From the NCBI GenBank assembly GCA_024330265.1, contig JANDLT010000023.1, forward strand, positions 1 to 64,000: 64,000 nucleotides of DNA, in the 5' to 3' direction. Below the pieces are notes generated by a model. The model had not been told where the DNA came from. It did no database searches and worked only from the letters and a program-made list of their open reading frames with translations. The position numbers and the translations under genes are program-made. The first letter of the stretch is position 1, and every line of letters begins with the position of its first letter. Below, in pieces: positions 16,545-25,480 of the stretch. This stretch comes from Pyrinomonadaceae bacterium MAG19_C2-C3 (GTDB lineage Bacteria; Acidobacteriota; Blastocatellia; Pyrinomonadales; Pyrinomonadaceae).

Positions 16545-16757
16545 CCTGTTCCCCGAAGGGGATAAATTCAATAGCCTAGGGCATCGCCCTACGCACAGGC
16601 GGCATATATGTTCCGACCCTGAAAGGGTCGCATCGCATCGAATTATTCGACCCCTTCAGGGTCGGAATGCACTTCTTAGACGTAGGGCGTTGCCCTACGC
16701 TATTGAATCTGTCGCTTTCAGCGACAAAACAGACTTTTCAGACACAGCCTCTTAAGG
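16545..16757. repeat. Intergenic inverted-repeat element, copy 2
   Basis: Carries the same palindromic modules as positions 60-250: CCCCGAAGGGG, TTCAATAGC, GTAGGGCGTTGCCCTACG, GTCGCTTTCAGCGAC and a terminal TTTTCAGACAC. It also has a GACCCTGAAAGGGTCG / CGACCCCTTCAGGGTCGG pair. The ends (TTTGAAAAGT near 16535; ACTTTTCAGA near 16733) are inverted. Together with the element at 16349 it fills the 564-base space between mlaE and the Spy-like gene. Confidence 0.75.
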
Positions 16758-17336
16758 TATGGATTGGGAGTTTGGAGTTTGTCGGCGTCGCCCGCGAAGT
16801 CGTCCGCGAACGGAATTGATTTGGTTCGCACCGTCGCGGTCAACCGAAATTTGCGCGCGGGCATTGGCGCGCAAGTCGCGCAGAGTGGCGAGTTGTTGTG
16901 CGCTCAGTACGCGGCGGATGTGCAACTCCGTGACGGCGCGACGGCGCGTCAATTCACCTTGCGCGAGGGCGACGGCGTTCGCGCGTTCGACGATAATCTG
17001 CTCGCTCACATCGTCGGAATAGATAGCCGCATCGAGTTCGCGTTGGGCTGCTCTGAGGCGTGAGACGAGTGCGCGTCGCGCGGCTTCCGTCTCTTGCCGT
17101 ATGCGACGAATTTGGGCGCGTTGCTCGAACGATAAATTGAGCAGACGGAGAATCTGTTGCGGCTTGACGTTTCGGGAGCGTGTCGAAGGAGTCGGCGCGC
17201 CGCTTCCGGCTTGAGCATCAAGCGCGGCGGATTGTCGCGGGCTAGGCATCGCGTAAAGCGATGAGGTGAACGATGAAGCGCAAATCAGGAGCGTCGCGCT
17301 TATCAAGCTTCCGGTGAGTGTGTTTGATGGAATCAT
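16752..17336 (-). CDS. Spy/CpxP-like periplasmic protein
   Basis: A 194-residue exported protein. An N-terminal signal peptide (LISATLLICASSFTSSLYA) is followed by a Ser/Pro linker and then a long Arg/Ala/Glu-rich helical region: ILRLLNLSFEQRAQIRRIRQ near 62, and LSAQQLATLRDLRANAR near 146, which matches the LTxxQ repeats of the Spy/CpxP periplasmic chaperone and metal-sensor family. The last 20 residues are very basic. It lies downstream of an ECF sigma/anti-sigma pair on the same strand, consistent with an envelope-stress output gene, though a 377-base repeat-filled gap separates them. Confidence 0.65.
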   Translation of the reverse strand: MIPSNTLTGSLISATLLICASSFTSSLYAMPSPRQSAALDAQAGSGAPTPSTRSRNVKPQQILRLLNLSFEQRAQIRRIRQETEAARRALVSRLRAAQRELDAAIYSDDVSEQIIVERANAVALAQGELTRRRAVTELHIRRVLSAQQLATLRDLRANARAQISVDRDGANQINSVRGRLRGRRRQTPNSQSIP

Positions 17337-17386
17337 CTTCGTTTCCTAAGAGGGTGTTAAAAAGTCTCGACTGCGGGACTTCATGT

Positions 17387-17635
17387 AGCTGCGGCAGCAG
17401 CGACGAGATGGTAGCCCACAGCGCAAGCTGTGGGTTTAGATGTCGTTGAAGATTTAAGCTGCGGCAGCAGCGACAGAAATCAATTGTGAGACATGCGCGA
17501 GAAAAATTGACGCTTGAACAATCACAGTGTTTCTTACGCTACTGCCGCAGCTTAAAGCTTCTTTTTACTGCTTTGACCCACAGTTGCGGCTTCGCCTTCA
17601 CTGTGGGCTACCATCTCGTCGCTGCTGCCGCAGCT
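17387..17635. repeat. Large inverted repeat with 34-bp perfect arms
   Basis: Arms at 17387-17420 (starts AGCTGCGGCAGCAGCGACGA) and 17602-17635 are perfect inverted copies over 34 bases. A shorter copy of the same phrase (GCTGCGGCAGCAGCGACA, about 17458-17475) and an inverted one (CTGCCGCAGCTTAAAGC, about 17541) lie inside, so the structure is nested. No gene is supported in the 377-base gap. It separates the anti-sigma gene from the Spy-like gene. Confidence 0.8.
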
Positions 17636-17713
17636 TTAAGACGGCTTCTTCAACATGTTCTGAGTCTCAAGCCAGAACCGCCCACTACCGCCATCGCGGT
17701 TCTGACTCCAAAT

Positions 17714-18613
17714 TTACTCTGCTACACCAAGTAAATCGTAGAGTCGCGGCACGTCGGTTTCGTCCGGTTGAACGTCGAGGTTGCGGCGACGCGATGTGTT
17801 CCGCTTGGCGCGTGGTGCGGCGGTGCGGGCGGTGCGCGGTTTGAGCGTCGCTTCGACGGTGCTTGATTTCGCGGCGGGCGCAAGGGTTTCGATTTCATTT
17901 TTAACTTCATCGCGGTTGGAAGCAATCTGTTCGCGCGTGGTGCGGCGCGATAGTTCAGCCTCAAGTCGTTCCGCGACGAGTCGTTCGACGACGGCGGGGT
18001 CAAGGGTTGGATTAGTAATGGAAGCCGTCGCGGGCGTCGCCGTGTTGTCCGTAATGTTGTCCGGCGTAGTGTCGCGTGTCAGTCCCGTGCGGAAAGCGAA
18101 GTCGCCACCCGCGCGCCACTGAACTTCGGCGTTGATTAACGCCAGCATCGCCAACATGCAGACCGCGATTATTGTAAGCGCGGCGCACGCCTTCACGGAG
18201 CGCGGCGTGAGCGTGAGTAGTTCGCGGAATGCCGCCCATGCCGAACGGGGCGCATCGTTCGCATGTCGCACGTCATGCGTCACTTCGTTCGTCGCTCCAC
18301 GGGCGTTTGGCGATGCGTGCATAGTGGATGCGATGACGTTGAGTCGGTCAAGAAAATCTTCTGCGTGCGAGACGCGAACATCGGGCATCGCCAATTTCAA
18401 AGCGGTGACTTGCGTGCGTACCCGACCGAAGGCGACGGCTTCATCCGTACACGTCGCGCACAGGGCAAGATGTTCGGTGAAGCGTGCCGCATCGCGCTCC
18501 GGCATCTCGCCGTAAAGGTATGCGACGAGTTGCGCGCTACATTCGCACGCGGACTTGGCAAGCGTCGAATCAGAGTCGTGTTTATTCATGTCGGTTGAAG
18601 ATTCGTGTGTCAT
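17714..18613 (-). CDS. Anti-sigma factor with zinc finger (ZAS-like)
   Basis: A 299-residue membrane protein that would hold the neighbouring ECF sigma factor inactive. The N-terminal domain has the anti-sigma zinc finger pattern: Cys in CECSAQLVAYLYGE near 23-25, then HLALCATCTDEAVAF near 48 (HxxxCxxC). One TM helix lies near 145-168 (ALTIIAVCMLAMLALI), followed by an extracytoplasmic region ending in a basic stretch. Its ATG overlaps the sigma stop codon as ATGA, which indicates translational coupling. Confidence 0.85.
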   Translation of the reverse strand: MTHESSTDMNKHDSDSTLAKSACECSAQLVAYLYGEMPERDAARFTEHLALCATCTDEAVAFGRVRTQVTALKLAMPDVRVSHAEDFLDRLNVIASTMHASPNARGATNEVTHDVRHANDAPRSAWAAFRELLTLTPRSVKACAALTIIAVCMLAMLALINAEVQWRAGGDFAFRTGLTRDTTPDNITDNTATPATASITNPTLDPAVVERLVAERLEAELSRRTTREQIASNRDEVKNEIETLAPAAKSSTVEATLKPRTARTAAPRAKRNTSRRRNLDVQPDETDVPRLYDLLGVAE

Positions 18614-19254
18614 CGGGCAGCGACTTTCTCCGCGTGTTCGGCGGGCGGACTATTAAGACTTTCACCGTGTCGGGCGAGTTTCATTTGTAGTTGCTTGAGC
18701 GCGGTATAGAGTCGGCTCTTGACGGTGCTTAACGGAACGTCGAGGGCGTTTGAGATTTCCTGAAACGTCATTTCCTCAAACTCTTTCATCACGACGATTT
18801 GTCTAAGTTCGACGGGCAAAGTCGCAATCGCCGCGCGCACATCCTTTGAACGCTCGTCTTGCTCAACGGATGAGGCGTGCGAATCAACGCTCGCCAGTTG
18901 GTTCTCCAGCACCGTTTCCAATTCGACTTCGGGGCGGGCTTTGGTGCGGCGCGTGCGCGTGATGCACTGGTTGACGGCGATGCGGTGCAGCCACGACGAG
19001 ACACGGGCTTCGCCGCGAAAGTTTCCGATGTTGCGATACGCCGCGAAGAATGTTTCCTGCGTCGCGTCACGCGCGTCTTCGACCGAGCCGAGCATCCCGT
19101 AAGCGAGGGCAAAGATGCGGCGTTCCCAACGGCGCACGATTTCACCGAACGCATTACGATTGCCCGCCCGCGCTTCTTCGAGAATCTGTTCGTCCGTCGC
19201 AATATCGTTTGCCGTCGTCTCCCGTGTCGTTTCCAGTGCAAGATTTGCCGCCAT
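18610..19254 (-). CDS. ECF RNA polymerase sigma factor (RpoE-like)
   Basis: A 214-residue sigma factor. Region 2 is clear (AFGEIVRRWERRIFALAYGM, then DARDATQETFFAAYRNIGNF near 62 and SSWLHRIAVNQC near 89) and region 4 carries the helix-turn-helix MTFQEISNALDVPLSTVKSR near 165. No region 1.1 or 3 is present, so it belongs to the ECF group. The ATG at 19254 has GGGTG seven bases upstream; a GTG three codons earlier is possible. Cotranscribed with the anti-sigma factor, and probably controls envelope functions including the Spy-like gene. Confidence 0.92.
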   Translation of the reverse strand: MAANLALETTRETTANDIATDEQILEEARAGNRNAFGEIVRRWERRIFALAYGMLGSVEDARDATQETFFAAYRNIGNFRGEARVSSWLHRIAVNQCITRTRRTKARPEVELETVLENQLASVDSHASSVEQDERSKDVRAAIATLPVELRQIVVMKEFEEMTFQEISNALDVPLSTVKSRLYTALKQLQMKLARHGESLNSPPAEHAEKVAAR

Positions 19255-19362
19255 TTTTTTCACCCGTCACACGAAAACCGCCCCGCCGTCTGCGCTAAAA
19301 GTTTAGACGCGCGAAGTTTGTAAAAAGCCGAAACTTATCACTCACCTTACGCGGTAATGAAG

Positions 19363-19527
19363 TTTCGCGGCTTTGCCGCCCGATGTGCGGTGGGGCTTCG
19401 CCTCACCGTGAAGCGTATGAAAGTCTTCGAGGCTATGCCTCGATAGGCGGGCGGCACAGCAGCACAATTTCTGAGAGCGAGGCGGAAAGGCACAGCCTTT
19501 CCGCACATCGGGCGGCAGAGCCGCAAA
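19363..19527. repeat. Inverted repeat upstream of the ECF sigma gene
   Basis: Arms TTTCGCGGCTTTGCCGCCCG... (19363-19390) and the complementary 19500-19527 pair over 28 bases with two mismatches. Inside are further GGGGCTTCGCC and GGCACAGCC palindromic bits. This occupies most of the 433-base gap between the sigma gene and the HD-GYP gene; I see no gene or clear promoter there. Confidence 0.75.
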
Positions 19528-19696
19528 ATGTTTCAGCCGTGTAGGGTGAGATTACCAAACACAACGAAAAATTATCTTTGTTGACACCGCTACGATGCGC
19601 CGACTAACATCAATCGCGCGGCACACAATCGCCGCGCTCCCGCCTACACTCTCCACCGCTAAACTTGACCCCGCCTTTTCTCATTAACGTAAAACC

Positions 19697-21577
19697 GTGC
19701 CACATCGAACATCCTCAACCAACGCCAAACAGATACCACTTCTTTACCTTGTGATGGCAACGCTTTTAATTGTCGGACTGTTGCCGCTCGGCTTGGCGGG
19801 CTGGGTCTTATCGCGCCGTAGCGGGCAAGAATTGCGTTCGCTCGAAGGACGTTATCAGGCACAACTCGTGCAGGACAAGGCGCGTCAGATTGAGCTTTAC
19901 GGGCAGCGTTACCGCGACGTGGTGATGAGCCTCGCGCGGGCGTTCGAGCTTACGGGCGGAACGAGTGCGCTCAGTCGTGAAGAAGGCGACGGGCGTTTGG
20001 AGCAGACCGTCGAAGAAGATGCCCACCTCATCGCCCTCACGATTTTGCCGGTCAAAGGCACGCCGCACGTCGCGTATAAACCGGATGTCATCAGCCGCGA
20101 AGAAGCCGATGAGCGCGCCGCCGATGTCTTAGGACGCATGGCGGGAAGCGGCATCATCATCTCGCGTCCGAAGCTGATTCGTTCAAGTCAGGAAATGTGT
20201 TTTGCTATCGGCGCGCCCGTGATGAGCAAGCACGGTGCGGCGGGCGGCGAAGATGAAATCGTCGCTGCCGTCGTCGCCGTCGTTTCCTTTAGCGACGTGT
20301 TTCGCACCGTCGGACAGAAAAATTCCGTTGACGAAAAAGAGTTGATAGAGAGCGGCGCGCCAATCGTCTTCGTCGTGGACGAAACGGGTAGTGTCGTCGC
20401 GCACCCCGATGTGCGGCTGGCTTTGAGTGAACAAACGATGACGGATTTACCCGTCGTCCGCGATTGGATGGAATCGGGAGCGGCGATTGGCAGTGCGCTC
20501 GCGCCGTTCACCTTTGAGCGCGACGGCAAGCAACTTGAGATGCTCGGCTCTTACGCCACCGCGCGCTTTGACCCGAACGGGAAATCTACGGGTGCGGATA
20601 ACGGCGGCGCGAATCTCGGCGTGATTGCGATTCAAAATGAGAGTGCCGCCCTCGTCTCGGTCAGTGACATGCGCCGTCAAACGCTGTTCATTTCGCTTCT
20701 CGCCGCCCTATTCGCGCTCGGCATCGGCTTCTTCATGGCGCGTGAACTGGCGCGTCCGGTGCGCGAACTGGCAAGCGGCGCACACGCGATTGCGGGCGGC
20801 GACTTCTCAAATCAAATCACTCTACGTTCGTACACCGAACGCACTGAACTCGGTGAACTCGCGGCGTCGTTCAATTCGATGAGCGCGCAACTTCAACAAC
20901 ACATCGCGGACTTACACCGCGCCGCCGACGAAAACAAACAACTCTTTATCGGCACGATTAAAGCCCTCGCCGCCGCGATTGACGGCAAAGACCCTTACAC
21001 GCGCGGACACAGTGAGCGCGTCGCGCGCTATGCGGTCGCCATCGCCGAAACGCTCGGCTTACCCAAAGATGAAGTTGAACGCACGCGCATCAGCGCGCTC
21101 CTACACGACGTTGGCAAAATCGGTGTGGACGATAAAATCTTAAAGAAGCCCGGACAATTAACCGATGACGAGTTCGCGCAGATGAAACAACATCCGCTTA
21201 TCGGCTACAAAATCATGTCGCTGATTCCGCAGATGAAAGATTACCTCGACGGCATCTTGAAACATCACGAAGCGATAAATGGAAGCGGATACCCGCAAGG
21301 TCTGACCGCCGAACACATCCCGCTTCAAGCCCGCATCATCGCCGTCGCCGACACCTTCGACGCCTGCACGACGGAACGCCCGTATCAGAAAGCGATGCGA
21401 ACCGAAGAAGCGTTAGGCATCCTGCAAAAATACTTGGGGACACGCTACGACCCGCGCGTCGTCGCGGCGATGGAACAAGCCTGCGCCGCGAGTCTCATCC
21501 GACCCGGCACATCACGCCAACCAACCCAAGCCCACATCGCACAAGCGACACCGTTGCCTGTTGTTTCTTGCGTCTAA
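19697..21577 (+). CDS. Membrane HAMP/HD-GYP signalling protein (predicted c-di-GMP phosphodiesterase)
   Basis: A 626-residue protein starting with GTG. TM1 (LVMATLLIVGLLPLGLAGWVL) and TM2 near 334-354 (TLFISLLAALFALGIGFFMA) flank a periplasmic sensor of about 290 residues, probably Cache-like (PIVFVVDETGSVVAHPD). A HAMP domain follows (RELARPVRELASGAHAIAGG), then a short coiled linker and the HD-GYP domain: HSERVARYAVAIAE near 436, LLHDVGKIG near 466 and HHEAINGSGYPQGL near 517. The HD and GYP residues are all present, so c-di-GMP hydrolysis is likely. The sensed signal is unknown. Confidence 0.9.
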   Translation: MPHRTSSTNAKQIPLLYLVMATLLIVGLLPLGLAGWVLSRRSGQELRSLEGRYQAQLVQDKARQIELYGQRYRDVVMSLARAFELTGGTSALSREEGDGRLEQTVEEDAHLIALTILPVKGTPHVAYKPDVISREEADERAADVLGRMAGSGIIISRPKLIRSSQEMCFAIGAPVMSKHGAAGGEDEIVAAVVAVVSFSDVFRTVGQKNSVDEKELIESGAPIVFVVDETGSVVAHPDVRLALSEQTMTDLPVVRDWMESGAAIGSALAPFTFERDGKQLEMLGSYATARFDPNGKSTGADNGGANLGVIAIQNESAALVSVSDMRRQTLFISLLAALFALGIGFFMARELARPVRELASGAHAIAGGDFSNQITLRSYTERTELGELAASFNSMSAQLQQHIADLHRAADENKQLFIGTIKALAAAIDGKDPYTRGHSERVARYAVAIAETLGLPKDEVERTRISALLHDVGKIGVDDKILKKPGQLTDDEFAQMKQHPLIGYKIMSLIPQMKDYLDGILKHHEAINGSGYPQGLTAEHIPLQARIIAVADTFDACTTERPYQKAMRTEEALGILQKYLGTRYDPRVVAAMEQACAASLIRPGTSRQPTQAHIAQATPLPVVSCV

Positions 21578-21606
21578 AGGATAGAGGGATTTAAGCTGTT
21601 GACATT

Positions 21607-21825
21607 ATGAACACACAGCTTTCCGATATTCTGCGTTTAAGCATTGCCGAACGAATCCAACTTGCCGCAGACATCTGGGACAGCATCGCGGCGTTTCCCG
21701 AAGCCGTGCCAATCACCGACGAACAGAAACAAGAACTCGACAAGCGTCTATCCGCGCTCGCCGATAATCCGCATGACGGGATTTCTTGGGATGATTTGAA
21801 AGCGCAGATGCGTAAATTCACATGA
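21607..21825 (+). CDS. Putative addiction-module antitoxin component (Unstab_antitox-like), orphan
   Basis: A 72-residue protein fitting the small acidic family annotated as putative addiction module component: LRLSIAERIQLAADIWDSI at the N-terminus and ELDKRLSALADNPHDGISWD at the C-terminus. Normally a RelE/ParE-type toxin follows within a few bases. Here the next gene, seven bases downstream, is a HEAT-repeat protein, and no RelE-like frame is found on either strand. It is therefore an orphan or has a new partner. Confidence 0.8.
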   Translation: MNTQLSDILRLSIAERIQLAADIWDSIAAFPEAVPITDEQKQELDKRLSALADNPHDGISWDDLKAQMRKFT

Positions 21826-21832
21826 GCTATGT

Positions 21833-22669
21833 ATGAATGAACCGAAAGACAAAACGGTAAGCCTAGAACAGCTTTTGTCGGATTTGAAAAGCGGTGATTT
21901 CAACAAGTCACATGACGCTGTGCATGATTTGTTAAGGTTATCGTCTATCCCAACTAAAAAAGTTGTTGCTATTTTGCACGAAGCTGAAGACGCTTTTAGT
22001 CGTGAACAAGCTACCTATGTTTTATCGTGGACGCATGGCACGCGGGGATGTAATCAGCGGTTGCAAGCATTACTTGATGCCTTTAACCGGGAAGGAGAAA
22101 GCGTCAAAGTTCGCGCGCAAGCACTCGAAGGTTTTGCCAATCAACATCCGAGCAAGAAGCACAAACTGCGGAACGAAGTTGAGGCGGCGATTTTTGCGGG
22201 CTTATCGGATGAATCGGTGGAGATAAGATTTTGGGCGTGCTTCGCGGCAGGAAGTTTGGAGATGAAAGCGGCATTGCCAAGACTGCAAGAACTTGTCGGA
22301 CAAGATACCAAAGATTGGGGAGCATGGTGGACGGTATCGGAAGAAGCGGAAGACGCGATTGATGGAATACACGGGCGAATCACCGAAGGACGGATACCGA
22401 TTGCAAATCGAAGCAAGCCTCATGATATTCAGTTTTCTATGGACTTTCCCAACTTAGAGTTGGCTAACAAAGTCGCCAAAGAGATAAGGCAACAAGGTTA
22501 CGACACCAAGAATATAGAAGTGGAATCGGACAGAGAATCGGTGGACTTAAAGTTTGTCAAGAAGCAGATGATAGTTGTCAACTCTGAGATGATTGCGCTA
22601 CGAAAGCATTTCGACGCGCTTGCGGCTAAATATAAAGGCATATATTGGGGATGGGGAATGAACTCGTAA
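21833..22669 (+). CDS. HEAT-repeat protein fused to RraB-like domain
   Basis: A 278-residue protein with two parts. Residues about 10-175 are helical HEAT-like repeats (VRAQALEGFANQHPSKKHKL; SVEIRFWACFAAGSLEMKAA). Residues about 195-278 resemble RraB, the protein inhibitor of RNase E, with the features ELANKVAKEIRQQGYDTKNI, KKQMIVVNSEMIALRKHFD and a closing YKGIYWGWGM (RraB has YDGWG). It starts seven bases after the orphan antitoxin gene, so they are probably cotranscribed. The base composition is more AT-rich than its neighbours, a hint of transfer. The RraB match is by eye and function is inferred. Confidence 0.65.
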   Translation: MNEPKDKTVSLEQLLSDLKSGDFNKSHDAVHDLLRLSSIPTKKVVAILHEAEDAFSREQATYVLSWTHGTRGCNQRLQALLDAFNREGESVKVRAQALEGFANQHPSKKHKLRNEVEAAIFAGLSDESVEIRFWACFAAGSLEMKAALPRLQELVGQDTKDWGAWWTVSEEAEDAIDGIHGRITEGRIPIANRSKPHDIQFSMDFPNLELANKVAKEIRQQGYDTKNIEVESDRESVDLKFVKKQMIVVNSEMIALRKHFDALAAKYKGIYWGWGMNS

Positions 22670-22791
22670 AATGTAAAGCAAGGTTGTAGGGTAAATTTTT
22701 ATCGTCGCTTTTGACCTTCGATTTTCTCTCGCTCCGGTTTGCCGCTATAATCCCGCGTTCAATTTATAACCTCATAAGACGCGGGTAATAC

Positions 22792-24192
22792 ATGGCACTT
22801 TTTTGGAAACGCAAGAGTAAGGAAATCATCACGCTCGGTTTGAATGACCGCTCCGATAGCGGGACAACCGAAGCTTCATCAAACACGACGACATCAAACG
22901 CGGCGACGCAAACCGCGCCCGTCGTTCCCGTCAGAGAAACAATCGTTTCACCGCCGCCGCCTGAGACTCCGGCACAAATCGAAGCGGAAGCCTCAACCTT
23001 AACAACTTCAACCGCGCCTTCCGATGAGCCGACATCTTATGCGGCTTCTAATGTGCCGCGCGCTCCGACACAGAAGGCGCGTGAGATGTACGCGGCGAAA
23101 CCGACACCGACGGTTTCCGATGAGCGAGACGTGATGCCGCCCGTTTCGCGTGACGCTGCGCGTGAAGAAGTCGCGGCGCGTCCGCGTTCGTCTTTTTCAA
23201 GTTCGATTTTAGGTTTAGATAAATCAATCGCCGAACTCGCCGCCGAACAAGCCGCTCTGGAAGCGACTTATGCGGCGCGTTTTCGGCGCGCGGTCGAGAA
23301 GACACGTCACAGTTTGAACGACCGTATAGACACGGTTTTTCAGGCGCGCAAACAGATTGACGCCGAGCTTTTGGATGAACTCGAAGAAGTTTTAATCGCC
23401 GCCGACTTGGGCGTGCCGACGACGATGGAAATTCTCGATGCCGTGCGGCGCGGCGTGACGCGCAAAGAGATTAACGACGTTGACGCGCTCAAGCGTGCGA
23501 TAAAAAATCACATCATCAATATCTTCGACGTTGCCGAAAAAAACGGCGTCGCCAACGAAGTCAGCGTGCCGGAGAGTGTGACGCCATATGTGATGATGAT
23601 TGTCGGCGTCAACGGCGTGGGGAAAACCACGACTATCGGCAAACTCGCGCAACGCATTAAGGCGGAAGGCAACGAGGTTCTGATTTGCGCCGCCGACACG
23701 TTTCGCGCCGCCGCCTCCGACCAACTCGCTATCTGGGCAGAGCGCACGGGCGTTCCCTTAATTCAACAGAAAACCGGGACTGATCCGGCGGCGGTTCTGT
23801 TCGACGCTTTGAAAGCGAGCAAGGCGCGCAACTCCGATGTTCTTATCGTTGACACCGCCGGACGCCTTCACACTAAATCGAACTTGATGGCGGAACTCGA
23901 AAAGATGAAGCGCATCGCGGGCAGGGAAGTCGAAGGCGCGCCGCATGAAACTCTCCTCGTGCTTGATGCCGTCACGGGACAGAACGGCTTGGAGCAAGCC
24001 CGCCAATTTTTGAAAACCGCGAACATCACCGGCATCGTCTTAACCAAACTCGACGGCACGGCGAAAGGCGGCATCGCGGTCGCCATCGCTAAAGAGTTGA
24101 ACTTGCCGATTCGCTATGTCGGAATCGGTGAGAAGGTTGACGACTTGATTGTGTTCGACGCCGCGCAGTACGTCGAAGGCTTGTTTGGTTGA
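22792..24192 (+). CDS. ftsY: Signal recognition particle receptor FtsY
   Basis: The SRP receptor GTPase that docks ribosome-nascent chain complexes at the inner membrane. It is 466 residues, with an N-terminal Pro/Ala/Thr/Glu-rich region of about 150 residues (the variable A domain), the N domain near 160-260 ([20 protein letters not shown]) and the G domain: [15 protein letters not shown] near 273, [33 protein letters not shown] near 357 and [10 protein letters not shown] near 419. All GTPase motifs are intact. The ATG at 22792 begins [11 protein letters not shown]. It ends four bases before ribD. Confidence 0.96.
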   Translation: MALFWKRKSKEIITLGLNDRSDSGTTEASSNTTTSNAATQTAPVVPVRETIVSPPPPETPAQIEAEASTLTTSTAPSDEPTSYAASNVPRAPTQKAREMYAAKPTPTVSDERDVMPPVSRDAAREEVAARPRSSFSSSILGLDKSIAELAAEQAALEATYAARFRRAVEKTRHSLNDRIDTVFQARKQIDAELLDELEEVLIAADLGVPTTMEILDAVRRGVTRKEINDVDALKRAIKNHIINIFDVAEKNGVANEVSVPESVTPYVMMIVGVNGVGKTTTIGKLAQRIKAEGNEVLICAADTFRAAASDQLAIWAERTGVPLIQQKTGTDPAAVLFDALKASKARNSDVLIVDTAGRLHTKSNLMAELEKMKRIAGREVEGAPHETLLVLDAVTGQNGLEQARQFLKTANITGIVLTKLDGTAKGGIAVAIAKELNLPIRYVGIGEKVDDLIVFDAAQYVEGLFG

Positions 24193-24196
24193 TAAC

Positions 24197-25354
24197 ATGA
24201 ACCGCATGGCGACAATCGAACAGGGCGAAACAATCAACCAAGTCGTGCGCGAACATGACGCGCCGATGATGCGCCGCGCTCTCGAACTCGCCGCGAAGGG
24301 GCGCGGGCAAGTCTCGCCGTCGCCGCTTGTCGGGTGCGTCATCGCTTCACCGCAAGGCGAGATTTTCGGTGAAGGGGTTTATCTTTACGAGCATATACAT
24401 CACGCGGAAAAGCTGGCACTTGACCAAGCGGGGCTACGGGCGCACGGTGCGACGGCTTACGTTTCGCTTGAGCCGCACGCGCATCACGGGCGCACGCCGC
24501 CATGTACTGAAGCCTTGATACAGGCTGGAATTGTGCGCGTCGTCGCACCCATCGAAGACCCGAATCCTTTGGTCGCGGGACGCGGTTTTCAAGCTTTGCG
24601 CGCGGCGGGCGTTGAAGTTTCAATCGGCTTGATGAAGCGCGAAGCCGCGTGCCAGAACGAAACTTACATCCACGCGATGCGTTACGCGCGCCCGTTCGTT
24701 CACCTCAAACTCGCCACCTCGCTTGACGGGCGCATCAACTTCAACCGTCAAACCACGCCCGACAATGTGCGCTGGATTACAAACACGAAATCGCGGATTC
24801 GCGTGCATGAACTGCGCCGCGAATACGATGCGATTCTCGTCGGGGCGGGAACAATCAAAGCCGATGACCCGCTGCTCACAGACCGCAGCCATAAGCCGCG
24901 CCGTCGTCCGTTGGTGCGCGTCATAATGGATGGCAAGCTAAGTATGCCGCACAATTCGCGCGTCGTGAGAACCGCCGACGCTGAAAATCCGGTCTTGGTT
25001 TTTAGCGACCACGCACGCGCCGACCTTGTGCGCGTGCGCGAACTCGAAAGGCGCGGCGTCGAAGTCGAACTGCTTCAAAACGGCACGCGCGACCTCGTAG
25101 AGATTCTCGCGCGTCTGTATCGCCGCTCATTGCAGAGCGTGTTCTTGGAAGGCGGTTCACAACTCGCCGGTTCATTCGTTGACGCCGGATTGATTGATAA
25201 AGTCAGTTTCTTCGTCGCTCCGCTTATCATCGGCGGAAGCGCGGCGACACCCGCGATTAACGGTATGGGCTTACACACTTTTCGCCTCCGCGATGTCGAA
25301 CGCCACGCGCACGGCGACGACACGGAAATCACGGGATACCCGGAAGCAAAGTAG
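24197..25354 (+). CDS. ribD: Bifunctional riboflavin biosynthesis deaminase/reductase (RibD)
   Basis: Carries out deamination and then ribosyl side-chain reduction of the pyrimidine intermediate in riboflavin synthesis. The start is set at the ATG at 24197, just after ftsY, giving 385 residues. N-terminal deaminase: VSPSPLVGCVI, the His-Ala-Glu of YEHIHHAEKLAL, and VSLEPHAHHGRTPPCTEAL. C-terminal reductase: FVHLKLATSLDGRIN near 155, VGAGTIKADDPLLTDR and VFLEGGSQLAGSF near 315. In well-known RibD the deaminase zinc motif reads EPCSHHGRTPPC; here the first zinc Cys is replaced by His. No other rib gene is adjacent. The 3' end meets a heptamer repeat array. Confidence 0.92.
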   Translation: MNRMATIEQGETINQVVREHDAPMMRRALELAAKGRGQVSPSPLVGCVIASPQGEIFGEGVYLYEHIHHAEKLALDQAGLRAHGATAYVSLEPHAHHGRTPPCTEALIQAGIVRVVAPIEDPNPLVAGRGFQALRAAGVEVSIGLMKREAACQNETYIHAMRYARPFVHLKLATSLDGRINFNRQTTPDNVRWITNTKSRIRVHELRREYDAILVGAGTIKADDPLLTDRSHKPRRRPLVRVIMDGKLSMPHNSRVVRTADAENPVLVFSDHARADLVRVRELERRGVEVELLQNGTRDLVEILARLYRRSLQSVFLEGGSQLAGSFVDAGLIDKVSFFVAPLIIGGSAATPAINGMGLHTFRLRDVERHAHGDDTEITGYPEAK

Positions 25355-25480
25355 AAAGTAGAAGGTAGAAAGTAGAAGGTGAGGAAGAAGAAACTAAAAG
25401 ACGGAAGCGCGAGTCGTACAAGAGAGTCGGAGTCATCTGGCTCAACTTTCTACTTTCTACCTTCTACTTTCTACTTTGCT
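25353..25480. repeat. Heptamer tandem arrays (GTAGAAA/GTAGAAG), inverted pair around the rsmA start
   Basis: A plus array at 25353-25382 (GTAGAAA-GTAGAAG-GTAGAAA-GTAGAAG) and its inverted mate at 25446-25479 lie between ribD and the conserved part of rsmA. The first array supplies the TAG stop of ribD and the only usable start codon (GTG at 25379) of rsmA; the second is translated as FYFLPSTFYF. Confidence 0.85.

Noticed and set aside
24100-24196. FMN riboswitch before ribD
   Set aside because: ribD starts four bases after ftsY and no RFN-type conserved segments occur in the upstream sequence.
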